Shown: positions 12,301 through 20,365 of the stretch, one piece after another
Layout: every line of letters begins with the position of its first letter
Position numbering within the stretch: position 1 is the first letter of the stretch
Source: Ichthyophonus hoferi
Taxonomy: Eukaryota > Opisthokonta > Ichthyosporea > Ichthyophonida > Ichthyophonidae
Reading direction: 5' to 3'
NCBI GenBank assembly: GCA_002751075.1
Contig: NAOQ01000099.1
Coordinates: 69,040 to 93,618, forward strand
Length of the DNA stretch: 24,579 nucleotides
The notes under the pieces: generated by a model
The model's database searches: none
What the model saw: the letters and a program-made list of their open reading frames with translations, nothing else
What the model was told of the DNA's origin: nothing
Translations under genes and position numbers: made by a program

Positions 12301-13578
12301 TTTACGTTATAAATGATAGATACACCAGTGTAATATATAATGCTTTGTGTTGTTGCCTTTATTGCTTTAATAATCCGCCATATTACTATCGTATATATAA
12401 ACCAAGATATATTGGATTTATTGTCAGTCAACGTGGCCGAGTGGTTAAGGCGATGGACTTGAAATCCATTGGGCTTTGCCCGCGCAGGTTCAAACCCTGC
12501 CGTTGACGAAATGTTTTGATTTTGTGGTTGCTATAGTAGTGTGTTGGTTTAAAGTGTTCGGCCGAATCGTGTTTAAATACTTGGCTTATTTGTGTTGTGT
12601 GCTTGTATAATTGGATTTGGAAAAAAATACATACATATACTTGTATACTTTGTGTATTTTAAAAAAAATAAAGGAGTGATTTATGTATATATGTACTCTG
12701 AAAACCTTTATATTTTTAGCCTGTATTAGTAACCAATGATGTACAAGTAACTGATTATCTTTTAAAATAAACTTATTGGTGTTTCTTGACCTGTTATTTT
12801 TGATCGAAACAAAATCATATATAGCTGTACTAATGGAATTAGTCTCTACTTCCTTGCATTTAGGTTGATTGAGAAATTAAGCTGGATCAATTAGATTTCA
12901 ATACGTAATTAGCGACTGATTTTACGTTGTAAAAATGTAATACGATTTGTAGGCTAGGAGCTTTATCTGATGAGAAATAATTTGAAATGTGAGCTATGTA
13001 ATTAGAGTATAAATAGACTATGCCTATACTGAATTACAACAATCTATTCTACCTTAATCCTCATATTTACCTCACTCCACGTACAGTTGTGTCTATTTTA
13101 TGTTTATTAGTACCTACCTTTGTCTCGCTATTGGAAACCGATGATTCTTCCGACAGCCAACCTCTTCACCCATTGGCGCTTAATCATCTTCTCAAAGTTG
13201 CAGCTACACATCCAGGTGTGTTGGTGTGTTTATGATGAGATACGTTTCCTCATCCTCTCTCTTATTCACTTAACAGCTAACACTATCTGGTATGCCCTTC
13301 AATTTAAATTTATGCGCTATTTCTTATAGGCCAGTCTGTTTATATCTACATCTCATTATTCATTCTCTTCTTTATCAGAGGACTTTAAGACCGTTGTCAG
13401 CAATATGTCTGTAGATATCAAGAAGGTGTTAGAGCGAGCCCTTAGGAAGAATGCTGCAGCCAAAACATTGGAAACAGCGAAAGCAGTCAAGGTAGCCAAA
13501 ACACCTAAGAGTAGCGTAGCGACACAAAAGGAACCAAGTATTCAATTGAAAATGGACTTTAGTAACTTTGGATCCTAG
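285..13578 (+). CDS. HEATR5: HEATR5 (HEAT repeat-containing protein 5), C-terminal half, 23 exons
   Basis: Partial gene; its start lies left of the window. Joining the 23 exons listed below gives 3009 bases, about 1002 residues, ending in TAG at 13576. Human HEATR5B is about 2070 residues, so roughly half is present. Seen: colinear matches to my recollection of human HEATR5B, including [16 protein letters not shown] (vertebrate [16 protein letters not shown]), HAWAEIQL (KAWAEVYV), LWLDVLRDYAILQLP (LWLAALKDYALLTLP), LLVPTFVSLL (LLVPTLISYL) and the C-terminal IQLKMDF (IKLKTSF). Known of the family: a large alpha-solenoid of HEAT repeats that binds aftiphilin/gamma-synergin and supports AP-1 and clathrin trafficking at the trans-Golgi and endosomes; Laa1 is the yeast counterpart. 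Exons are GC-richer than the introns. One join (exon 13/14) is unusual. Vertebrates have A and B paralogs; this copy cannot be assigned to either. Confidence 0.95.
885..1127 (+). CDS. HEATR5: HEATR5 exon 2 of window
   Basis: Acceptor CATATAG, donor GTAGGG, phase 2 in and out. Encodes VIQCLGHLLNTL, then GPELQANP and VQCIQTLVVFA, matching vertebrate VHQCLGRCLG, GPELQGN and ISCLQQLHMFA. The acceptor was chosen because only CCTAAAG after it keeps frame (D-L-K-V-I-Q-C); the later AAAG site would not. Confidence 0.92.
1716..1798 (+). CDS. HEATR5: HEATR5 exon 3 of window
   Basis: Acceptor TTTCAG, donor GTGGGT, phase 2 to 1. Encodes PSLRLAACNCLYQMIQRDA, matching vertebrate LLLRRAAVACLRQLAQREA, a typical HEAT B-helix. 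Confidence 0.9.
2368..2446 (+). CDS. HEATR5: HEATR5 exon 4 of window
   Basis: Acceptor GGTGTAG, donor GTAAGT, phase 1 to 2. Encodes GLEHLMLQALNRED, matching vertebrate GLEGLLFGMLDRET. A nearer-upstream TAG acceptor (before CTAATGGG) breaks frame, so the later one is used. Confidence 0.85.
2729..2861 (+). CDS. HEATR5: HEATR5 exon 5 of window
   Basis: Acceptor ATACAG, donor GTGGGT, phase 2 to 0. Encodes LIRYLAVQDPGRWLLFCNHAM, equivalent to vertebrate [20 protein letters not shown], then a charged stretch rich in Glu, Asp and Lys. Confidence 0.9.
3200..3295 (+). CDS. HEATR5: HEATR5 exon 6 of window (acidic linker)
   Basis: Acceptor AATTAG, donor GTAGGC; 32 codons, phase 0 both ends. Opens with KDDEDEETEK, low-complexity acidic, then basic (KKHHSKGD). 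Vertebrate HEATR5B has an acidic unstructured linker (EESEKKDEMDDD) at the same place. It could be skipped without a frame change. Confidence 0.75.
3507..3712 (+). repeat. Degenerate ATACTAT(C/T)AT repeat tract
   Basis: About 200 bases of 5- to 10-bp units (ATACTATCAT, ATACTATTAT, ACCATCAT) ending 26 bases before the exon 7 start. Pyrimidine and A alternate, so all three forward frames are open and give spurious Tyr/Ile/Leu-rich peptides. Confidence 0.85.
3739..3854 (+). CDS. HEATR5: HEATR5 exon 7 of window
   Basis: Acceptor ATACAG, donor GTGTGC, phase 0 to 2. Encodes FSMACIRELMHDC and HLDLKYMRQ, aligning with vertebrate FAADCLCRIINLC and HFDLALARS. The acceptor lies just after the ATACTAT repeat tract. 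Confidence 0.88.
4105..4236 (+). repeat. Degenerate TATTA-type intronic tract
   Basis: Irregular TATTATATTGTATTA and TATGGTACTAT units in the intron before exon 8. Similar tracts lie near 1225-1330, 1860-1970, 2520-2600, 9240-9310 and 9930-10172. Confidence 0.6.
4363..4507 (+). CDS. HEATR5: HEATR5 exon 8 of window
   Basis: Acceptor CCTAG, donor GTAAAT, phase 2 to 0. Encodes LVGCAFNAATSDSDSLRLAG and LLDIIRYFGQAPDPDFE, one of the best matches to vertebrate HEATR5B (IRMAFMAATDHSNQLRMAG, LEDIIKKFASVPEPEFP). Confidence 0.94.
4792..4949 (+). CDS. HEATR5: HEATR5 exon 9 of window
   Basis: Acceptor TTTCAG, donor GTATAT, phase 0 to 2. Encodes [20 protein letters not shown] and CGAWVSSGV, close to vertebrate [20 protein letters not shown] and CSTWIGSGV. 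This is the most conserved block and fixes the identity. Confidence 0.96.
5304..5370 (+). CDS. HEATR5: HEATR5 exon 10 of window
   Basis: Acceptor TATATAG, donor GTAAAC, phase 2 to 0. Encodes RIQQLIVGPI then SEDTKYAMYNE, corresponding to vertebrate RVHNLLVSSL and SSSQLYRES. Short, but the frame joins cleanly on both sides. Confidence 0.8.
5922..6124 (+). CDS. HEATR5: HEATR5 exon 11 of window
   Basis: Acceptor CCATAG, donor GTAGGT, phase 0 to 2. Encodes ATGMTVRVALLHAWAEIQ and LPRLAKLWLDVLRDYAIL, matching vertebrate ATTMEKLAVLKAWAEVY and LPTLSRLWLAALKDYALL. The Asp-rich insert between these blocks in human HEATR5B is absent. Confidence 0.94.
6145..6182 (+). repeat. (GTAT)n microsatellite
   Basis: About nine GTAT units with one slip, just after the exon 11 donor. 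Confidence 0.85.
6334..6421 (+). repeat. (ATT/ACT)n trinucleotide tract
   Basis: Mixed ATT, ACT and CTT triplets over about 88 bases in the intron before exon 12. It explains the Asn/Ser-rich open frame on the minus strand, which is not a gene. Confidence 0.85.
6470..6594 (+). CDS. HEATR5: HEATR5 exon 12 of window
   Basis: Acceptor GTAACAG, donor GTGGGT, phase 2 to 1. Encodes VKEHYDSSWTTVMAATALLM, equivalent to vertebrate [20 protein letters not shown]. Confidence 0.9.
6952..7097 (+). CDS. HEATR5: HEATR5 exon 13 of window (3' end uncertain)
   Basis: The acceptor GGGGAG is inferred from frame (phase 1). Encodes DSLYLMFSLCIQALST and TSLYTLANLFSTR, matching vertebrate DRMHLILGVSIQFLCS and ACLQALHTLLDS. 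No GT donor gives the phase 0 that exon 14 requires. A GC donor (AGG|GCACGT) would give it, hence the end at 7097; an unseen micro-exon is the alternative. Confidence 0.7.
7461..7586 (+). CDS. HEATR5: HEATR5 exon 14 of window
   Basis: Acceptor CCCATAG, donor GTGCGT; 42 codons, phase 0 both ends. Only one reading frame is open: IDWSEAAVRLDF, then DLIVELITVLKSIILSHE, matching vertebrate IGVELLSVLHRLLLTW at its end. Confidence 0.88.
8131..8341 (+). CDS. HEATR5: HEATR5 exon 15 of window
   Basis: Acceptor GTCCAG, donor GTGAGT, phase 0 to 1. Encodes RLLVIGLLRRILGLPSML (vertebrate QLLVTGVVQQIVRAA) and VYAVVDLCVCALS (FATMELLMFILV), ending in a charged, probably flexible segment. Confidence 0.92.
8666..8705 (+). 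repeat. (TATTA)8 microsatellite
   Basis: Eight perfect TATTA pentamers in the intron before exon 16. It may be a young, unmutated version of the degenerate TATTA tracts elsewhere in this gene. Confidence 0.92.
8885..8970 (+). CDS. HEATR5: HEATR5 exon 16 of window
   Basis: Acceptor CACACAG, donor GTTTGT, phase 1 to 0. Encodes DSRVAIAALASLTSLPSLC, matching vertebrate [20 protein letters not shown]. The donor is weak (+3 T). Confidence 0.9.
9309..9510 (+). repeat. About 76-bp degenerate tandem repeat, 2.5 copies
   Basis: Units begin near 9309, 9384 and 9461. Shared landmarks: TATGCTACC then TACGG(A/G)TTAG, and a unit end of ATGGTATTG or ATAGTATTG. Unit 3 is partial and opens with a 20-bp perfect palindrome (9461-9480). 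Located in the intron between exons 16 and 17. Confidence 0.65.
9575..9709 (+). CDS. HEATR5: HEATR5 exon 17 of window
   Basis: Acceptor TACCAG, donor GTAAGC; 45 codons, phase 0 both ends. Encodes VLPTILLLVLRCVCGKDT and ASGLKQLHTV, matching vertebrate ILPTILFLIARILKDT and LQGIKSIVTL. Confidence 0.92.
9930..10172 (+). repeat. Degenerate TATTR-type intronic tract
   Basis: Long run of TATTATATTG, TGTTGTGTTG and CATTATGT units just before exon 18, low complexity. Confidence 0.6.
10240..10322 (+). CDS. HEATR5: HEATR5 exon 18 of window
   Basis: Acceptor TTGCAG, donor GTATGT, phase 0 to 2. Encodes WDSTFIASLSSCLTALQP, equivalent to vertebrate WTALIRSTLACILEYSQP. Confidence 0.9.
10997..11129 (+). CDS. 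HEATR5: HEATR5 exon 19 of window
   Basis: Acceptor GCTATAG, donor GTGGGT, phase 2 to 0. Encodes IILAIAILYAAVPKAAA and IDVLLVPLKS, matching vertebrate MLTAIALFLWSASNEI. The acceptor was chosen by frame; a nearby TCAG seven bases downstream would shift frame. Confidence 0.86.
11533..11647 (+). CDS. HEATR5: HEATR5 exon 20 of window
   Basis: Acceptor CTGCAG, donor GTGCGA, phase 0 to 1. Encodes AIRSLLQVVDAS and FIHGLLPEVVMLLHKV, matching vertebrate CYQLLLSVFQHS and YIHSLAPIVVEKLKAV. Confidence 0.92.
12118..12201 (+). CDS. HEATR5: HEATR5 exon 21 of window
   Basis: Acceptor TTACAG, donor GTGGGT, phase 1 both ends. Encodes VYDEAMHIIVLLVELAD, matching vertebrate VQEGIKVLETLVALGE. The 885-base intron that follows holds the tRNA-Ser gene. 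Confidence 0.9.
12427..12508 (+). tRNA. tRNA-Ser(UGA): tRNA-Ser (anticodon UGA), inside a HEATR5 intron
   Basis: 82-base class II tRNA. A 7-bp acceptor stem pairs GTCAACG (12427-12433) with CGTTGAC (12501-12507), then discriminator G. An A-box (TGGCCGAGTGG, 12434-12444), anticodon TGA at 12460-12462 in a CTTGAAA loop, a long variable arm and a B-box (GGTTCAAACCC, 12487-12497) are all intact. A TTTT Pol III terminator lies at 12514-12517. No intron, and no CCA encoded. It decodes UCA. It lies in sense orientation in the longest HEATR5 intron and looks functional. Confidence 0.97.
13087..13215 (+). CDS. HEATR5: HEATR5 exon 22 of window
   Basis: Acceptor GTACAG, donor GTGTGT, phase 1 both ends. 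Encodes SILCLLVPTFVSLLETDD and LALNHLLKVAATHP, matching vertebrate LLALLVPTLISYLLDE and FALQNLMHIGPLYP. The next intron is the shortest in the gene (163 bases). Confidence 0.93.
13379..13578 (+). CDS. HEATR5: HEATR5 terminal exon
   Basis: Acceptor TTATCAG, phase 1, ends in TAG at 13576-13578. Encodes DFKTVVSNMSVDIKKVLERA (vertebrate AFKTVMGAAPELKARLETA), then a Lys/Ala-rich flexible segment and the tail SIQLKMDFSNF, echoing the vertebrate end TIKLKTSFF. Keeping this tail motif across such distance suggests a binding peptide. Confidence 0.95.
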
Positions 13579-16033
13579 ACCGTCATATTCGGACATGCAT
13601 TTTGCCCCCTTATTAGATAGTATATTTTCAGTTGAAAAGCTCAATGTATGTCCTGTGTTCCGTAGTTAAAGTTTTATTTAATGCGGTAGTTGTCCATATA
13701 TAGTATATCGTTTAATATACTCTATATATGCAAAGGAAATATTTGTATAAAATGTGTATAACCCGCGCTATACCGTGAAGCCTAATCCTTATCCATGCAT
13801 ACTTTCATTGCAAATGATAAGGCTGGGACTTTAATGCCTTTACTAATTGTGGATTCTGTTATTCACTGATTTAAAGTTGGGCAAATTATGCTTTGTTTAT
13901 AGACCAAAAGTATCTACTCGTATTTGATGAAAGTGATAAAATCGGAAATAAGTCATGATTAATTGTTATTTCGCCCGTTGACAATTTTAAATGTACACTT
14001 GTGGCCACAAAAAGAGAAGTGCAAGAGTTAAATATGTTGTTCAAATGCATAATAGAATAGCTACAGACTGAATTATGATACATACTGTAAGTATACGCCC
14101 ATATTATACATATGATTAAGGTATCTCACTGTCTTCTACGGATATCAAGAAGGATGTATATGTTTTATTTTTACACTTGATAACTTTTTTTGCCGTTAAT
14201 TATCTCGGCTTAGTCAATCGTTTTAATATGAAATTATGCAAAACATTGATTAATGACATAAGTGTGCGCGTGTACGTTTTATTTAACACGTTTATATAAA
14301 GTATTTTCTGGGCTTGGTAAGGTTGGATTATTAGCTTAAGGTGTGTGCTTCATGGTTGGAGGCCTTGGTTTTATTCCGGTTGGAAAATATCGGCTCTCCC
14401 TGAATAGAATATTTGGCATCATTTTCTGATATATTATTAATTTGGCCTTTGACTAATACATTAAATGACAAATATAAATTAATAAAATAAAGTTGTGGAG
14501 CGGATAAAACACTTGCTATACATTTTTATTGCTTCTTTTTTAATACTCATGCGATGCTACAGTGTCTCCTAAATGGATGATGTGTTTGCGATTGCAATCG
14601 CACTCCATTTGTTAAACCTAGATGGCACAATAGAAATGTTCTATTCACTGGAGATGCCCAGTTGGCATAAAATCATGAGCCCTTTTTTATTGAATATTAA
14701 AAATGCTTTTATATTGTCCAATCATATACACATCTCATCTGGATTCACATAAATATTCCTAATTCTGACCAGTGTTTCATTTTTAATTATTTTTTCACAT
14801 ATAAGCATATCCTATAATTACTATAATATATTATTAAAATGTTTGTATTGGTGCAAAAACAATACATAAAAATGTGGGGATACCAAATACTACATGATCT
14901 TCTTTTAAACAAAAATGTGGTATATTTCAATACAGTGTTGAATAGTAATACAAATTATTATGCAATAAGATTTTGTTTGGGAGATGGTCGAAATTAGGGA
15001 AGTTCATCGAAGATATCTATCAAAATATGAGGAAAGAAACAACAGAAAAAAGAAAGCAAAAACGTGAACAGGTTTAGTGTTTGCTTTAGAAAAAATAAAA
15101 GGTATTTACCTGTCATTACTGCATTAGTATTGGTTTTCCTATTGAGGCGGCTAGACTGGTTTTAAGTTTTAGTTCTTAATAGGGGAAAGTATAACCTACC
15201 GCTTAAATAGGCGTACGTAAAAGCTATTTCTGACAATAATGAAAATCAATGTTGAGCAATTACCACTATTGATGATGTATTTTGCTAACGATTATTACCA
15301 AGTACTACGCCTGTTAAACCATATTTAGGCTATCCTTGGGTTATTTACAATAAGCCAACAATGAATGTTACTGTAATAAAGAGTGCATTTTAACTGGAAA
15401 CAATATTTCACGTACTCCAAGTAATATATTTTATAAGAGAAACACCAACCAGTGTATTGATTTTTGATAAGATATTATTTTGAATACCAGTTCCGTTGGC
15501 GGCTATTCGGCTAAAAAATACTTTGCTATCGATCTGTGGAGAATACAATTTCTGTGGCATGGACTCGACCCTTTACTGTTCAGAGGTTATTTTTACTTGC
15601 TATCCATGAGAGGTTTAAACAGTCTTACACAACTCAGAAATATAGTTGCTATATGTACATGCTATAGTTTTTTTTTTTATAATGATTTTGAGTATGTGTA
15701 TTTTGGTACATATCAGTGATTTAATATAAACATAATTACAAATTTTCTTTATGAGATCATGAACCTATGTACGTGCTCCAATATAAAAATACAAAGCAAA
15801 CCATCTCTGTATTATATTTGTACACTAATTTTTGCACACAATTATACACATATTTAACTAGTTAGAAATGTAATCACTACTGTATTTATTCTCATTCACA
15901 TTAAAAAGCTTAGACATCACGCTTAATATACAAATAACAAGACTGATATTAAGTAATATATATTAAAAATAAAGAGCTCGGTATAATAGTGTTGAGGTTT
16001 ACATCTTAAATATTCTCTCAGGTATACGCAAAC
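13579..16033. other. Intergenic spacer between HEATR5 and the CDK-like gene
   Basis: About 2.45 kb with no convincing gene. It should hold the HEATR5 3' UTR and the CDK promoter. No AATAAA lies close to the HEATR5 stop; AATAAA-type hexamers first appear near 14481, then around 15094, 15374 and 15967. A 16-bp perfect palindrome lies at 14587-14602. GC-richer patches near 14340-14400 and 15480-15660 have short open stretches but no recognisable protein. TCTCAG at 16016-16021, just before the CDK start codon, looks like a splice acceptor, so the kinase may have a 5' UTR intron starting in this spacer. Confidence 0.6.
14587..14602. repeat. 16-bp perfect palindrome
   Basis: TGCGATTGCAATCGCA reads the same on both strands. 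It is GC-rich for its surroundings, lies about 1.4 kb upstream of the kinase start, and contains ATTGCAAT, a C/EBP-like half-site pair. Function is unknown. Confidence 0.6.
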
Positions 16034-16120
16034 ATGAACATTGGAGACGCTAATGTAATTACTGGGTCTAAAGTTGCATACAAACGTTTAGAATGTATTG
16101 GAGGCGGTACTTATGGGAAG
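16034..16120 (+). CDS. CDK-like exon 1 (coding part)
   Basis: 29 codons, phase 0 out, donor GTATCT. Starts MNIGDANV and carries the Gly-rich loop IGGGTYGK with the Thr-Tyr pair that Wee1/Myt1-type kinases phosphorylate in CDK1. The acidic residue of the usual GEGTYG is Gly here. CTCAG 12 bases before the ATG may be the acceptor of a 5' UTR intron. Confidence 0.9.
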
Positions 16121-19100
16121 GTATCTCATTTGTATTTATTATTATATATATATTAACAAAAGGCATTATCCCGAGCTAGTCCGCTCACTAAAAACAACAT
16201 AACATTTTATTTTATTTTTCAAATTGGTTTCCTGTATTAATAAATAATTGGGGCCAATTCAAATGGTTTATTTGTAATATATATATTTATATATTGTCAA
16301 TCTCAATTATAATTTTAACTTTAATTATATTTTTATTTTATTTTTTAAAGAACATAAACTTAATTTTATATATTCAAGTTATCTATTTACATTAAGCTTG
16401 AGTGTAGCATAGTTATCTGATATTGTTACAATTTATAATTAGCATTATATAGGTATATATGGTTACACAGATCTAAATTAATTAAAAGTGAGTTCCGATG
16501 TATTCTGTATATATAAATACTATACTTAAAAGGTATAAAAAGGTTATGTCTGAAACAGGTGAAAGACCCTTAATTCTGCAGTGACACTAAATAAAGGCTA
16601 TATGTTTTTTATCCTAAATTATCAGCTTGCAATAGTCGGTTGCCACTCAGAAGATGGACGAAAAAATTACTACACCCGCTCAAATTAGTATACGTAAAGT
16701 CACTTTAGAAACTTAAATACGTAGATAATATGGAATAAATATAAAATATAAAATTATCAATTATATTTCAGTGAAAATGAGAGATAATGGCTACAATACC
16801 AGTTGGAAAGGAAAAATAAGACCTGCTTATAATAATATTTAAATTTTTAATTTAGGTTTACCGTGCTACTATTGAAGGAAGTGACCCTGAGGTGAGTGTG
16901 GCAATTAAAAAGATCAAAAATCCAATGAAAGGAGAGGGAATACCAGGTACTGTCCTGAGAGAGGTTGCATTGCTACTGCAGCTACGTCATTCAAACATTG
17001 TTATGTATGTATATATGTACGGTGTTTATTATCTACATTTGCTTTGATATGGTTTATATATGAAACATATCCTAGTCCCTCTCATACTATCATCCGAGTT
17101 ACTTTAGTTCTATTATAGTATGTCATTAATACCATAATATAAATAATATAAACGACACTCACTTTAACATATATAAAAATACTCATCTCTCCACCTACTA
17201 CTATATAAATTCACCTATAGGTTATCCAATTCCCTGCATCCTTCTTTCATCATATGCAGAGCCTTTCTTCTTCCTCTCACCCTCCACCCTTTCTACTATT
17301 GACATAATATTAATACAGTAATACAGATGATTTATCACTGATTGATGCTAACCAATATGTATAATGATCTATAAAAATTAGCTTATAAGCATTTTTTCTT
17401 TTGAATTATTATAGAATTTCCCCCTCACCCCACCACCCCACCCCAAAAAAGCAAAGAATATATTGCATTTCTTTTATAAAGATGTGCTTACTTTTTTTCT
17501 TTTTTCTTATAAATTATTTTTCTAGTTTTCTATTTAAAGACCTTACCGGCTATTAAATTACTCTTAATTTTTTATTTGTTTTTTCATTTATGGATTTATT
17601 CGTTTCTTTATTGACTTATCTAGTGACTTATTTATGTACTTACATATTCACATATCTATATATATTTGTATATGCATATATTTATATATATATTCACATA
17701 CCTACACAGACTACAAGATGTAATATATCGTAATAGTAGCCTCTATATAGTATTTGAACATATGGCCTGTGATCTCAGCCAATACATGAGAACACAACAC
17801 CCCCATGGACTGCCTACTGACGCTGTTGCTGTAATATTTATGTTTTCTTATGTTCGTTTATTAAATTATTGTTTTTAACACCTCTGTATATTAGGACTAG
17901 GAGTCGGATAATCAATGAATAAAAAACTGGGTGTCGTGCAATGTGTTTCACTACATAAGCAAATATACAATAATAATTAAGTAGCTGTTACTATTAATAG
18001 TAGCCATTATTTATATATATTATTATGAATAACTACTAGCATATTAACAAATATTACTATTACTAACTACTAAAGTTGAATGTGGTCTGGGGTTGCATAG
18101 GGGATAAAAGGTGGAAATGCTGAGATGTTAAGAGTGGACGGGAGAATATTATAATAATTAAATCTGAATTTTAAAAGAAATGCACCAACGAATGAGGAGG
18201 TAATGGGTAGATAATTATAATAGTAATGATACACAATATATACTAATGAAATGCAGGGGTATATACTAAATGAGGTATACGAAAAAGAAAGTTATAGGAT
18301 TATATTTTTGAGAAGGAGGGAATAGGGAAAAAAATCAATCAGAATGGAATGGAAAAATATTTTCATATATATATTCAATACTGGCAATGGTTCCTGTCTA
18401 TACACTATGCCAGCATACATTAATAGTTAGCTACACTGATGTATATAATCCTATCTATTTTAACCCTTTATACACAAATGCAAATATGTTTGTATATATA
18501 TGTTATATATTGATTAATAGGTAAACAAATATAGTTAACCATGCGCAACAATTGCAATTATATAACTTCACACATACTAATATATTAATATATTAATATA
18601 TATATATATATCCACACACAGACCACCATTAAACAAGTATTAGAGGGGTTGGCCTATTTACATGCTCACCGCGTCATCCATCGTGACCTAAAACCACAAA
18701 ATATTCTGGTAGATCCAGTAGGTTGTCTTATATGTATATATTTTGTAAATCCTGATTGGTTACTTGTAAACAATATATAGAGAAAGCATGAATGATTGGT
18801 ATAGCATTGATAACAAAGTTGTATTTATTTGGATAGCTATCCCTGTAGAAATGTAGACACTAAAACTACAATAGTATGAGTAGGTAGGTATCAATACCGG
18901 TATACACACTAATATAGCTGTATGAAATGATACCTGACCAGTTATAATTACTGTAACCAGGCTTAAATATTAACCCTTGCATACTAATAAACAAACCCTA
19001 TATCATAACAACTTATGTATATACTATTATCCTATTTACCTCCTTGTAGAAAACCATGGTTATTAAACTATGTGATCTAGGTCTCTCCCGTGTATTTCAT

Positions 19101-20325
19101 CTTAGCCTTAAGGTCTATACACACGAGGTACATTTTTTTCTTTATTTTTTTGCCTTCTGACTCGTTTCACAGTTTGTTTTTATCCTTATTTCTTTCATTT
19201 GTCTATTACATACTAGTTTCAAATGCTTTTTAGTACCTGTATACATACATACATGCACTTTGACTTATTTCTTTCCCTTTTACGTGTTAGTTGTCAAATA
19301 AAGGTATGTCTAAACCATAGGAAAAGTAACTATATTTATAATTATCTAAATAATTAATGCTTGGTGCTGAAGTATTAAATATTCTAAATATATAATGTTA
19401 TATTTAAAAAGTAGAAGAAGGTTTTGTCAGATATAGATTAGGGACTCTTGATTCTGTAGCGATACTGAATAAAAGCTATACGGTTTTTATTGTAAATTTT
19501 CTGTTTGCAGTAATCGGCTGCAAATCTAAACATGAATAAAATAATTACTCCACAGGCTGAAATCAACATTGCTACTTTTTGGCTTATATATATATAAAAA
19601 AATATCCTATTACCATGTCATATTCCTTTTCTTATGATATCACTAATTGCTTTCTAATTGGTGAGAATCCAGGTAGTGACGTTGTGGTACAGGGCCCCTG
19701 AACTCTTATTAGGTTGTGAACACTACACCCCATCTATAGATATGTGGAGTGGTAGGTGAAAATTTCTCATTGGTTCTATTTGTCTTTCTCTTATAATATT
19801 ACTTACACTTTAGGTGGGAAAGGAATTGAGAGTTAGTAGCATCATTCAATATTCTTACCTGACACATTTAATGGCATATATCAGCATGATTGTAGTTTTA
19901 TAGGTGATATATAAAGTATAACAATTAATAGCTAATAATTAATGAGAAATGCCTATAGGGTGCATAGATGCTGTCATAGAATTTTACTTGGTTAACTATT
20001 GTGTTCAGAATAGGAAAACATTATGTTATTGACTATTGATTATTTTATAAACTATTAAGTATTTTATTACTGGGCCGGTGGAAGAAATGTATGGATTTCT
20101 CATCGGTTTTAATTTTTAAATACCGATGCATAAAAATCCGCAATATAAATATTATAGCTAATAAAATGTATGCATAATTGAAATCATATATAGAAAGAGT
20201 GTAATTGACGGAACCAAATAGAGGTATATGTATCTCTATAAATCTTTTTTTATTCAAAAAATGGCTGTAGTTCTTATTGTAAATTTCTTTTTATGACTGT
20301 TATATATGTTACTATGTGATGTGCA

Positions 20326-20365
<40 letters not shown>

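Noticed and set aside
13886-14083. Minus-strand open frame of 65 codons downstream of HEATR5
   Set aside because: No family, no splice signals, same composition as the surrounding spacer.
15480-15719. Open frame of about 80 codons in the intergenic spacer, GC-raised at its start
   Set aside because: No ATG start and no recognisable family. A second frame in the same stretch is also open for about 40 codons, so there is no clear coding signal.
17200-18360. Pyrimidine-rich intron 2 and purine-rich intron 3 flanking CDK exon 3 might pair and loop out the exon
   Set aside because: No long complementary stretch was found by eye; composition alone is not evidence.
20045-20257. Minus-strand 70-codon frame in CDK intron 6
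   Set aside because: Composition of AT-rich intron; Ile/Phe/Lys/Asn-rich, antisense to a gene, no homology recognised.
20262-20292. Possible fourth fragment of the dispersed 200-bp repeat (GGCTGTAG...TATTGTAAATTTC)
   Set aside because: Only about 25 bases resemble copy 2, within low-complexity DNA; too short to support.
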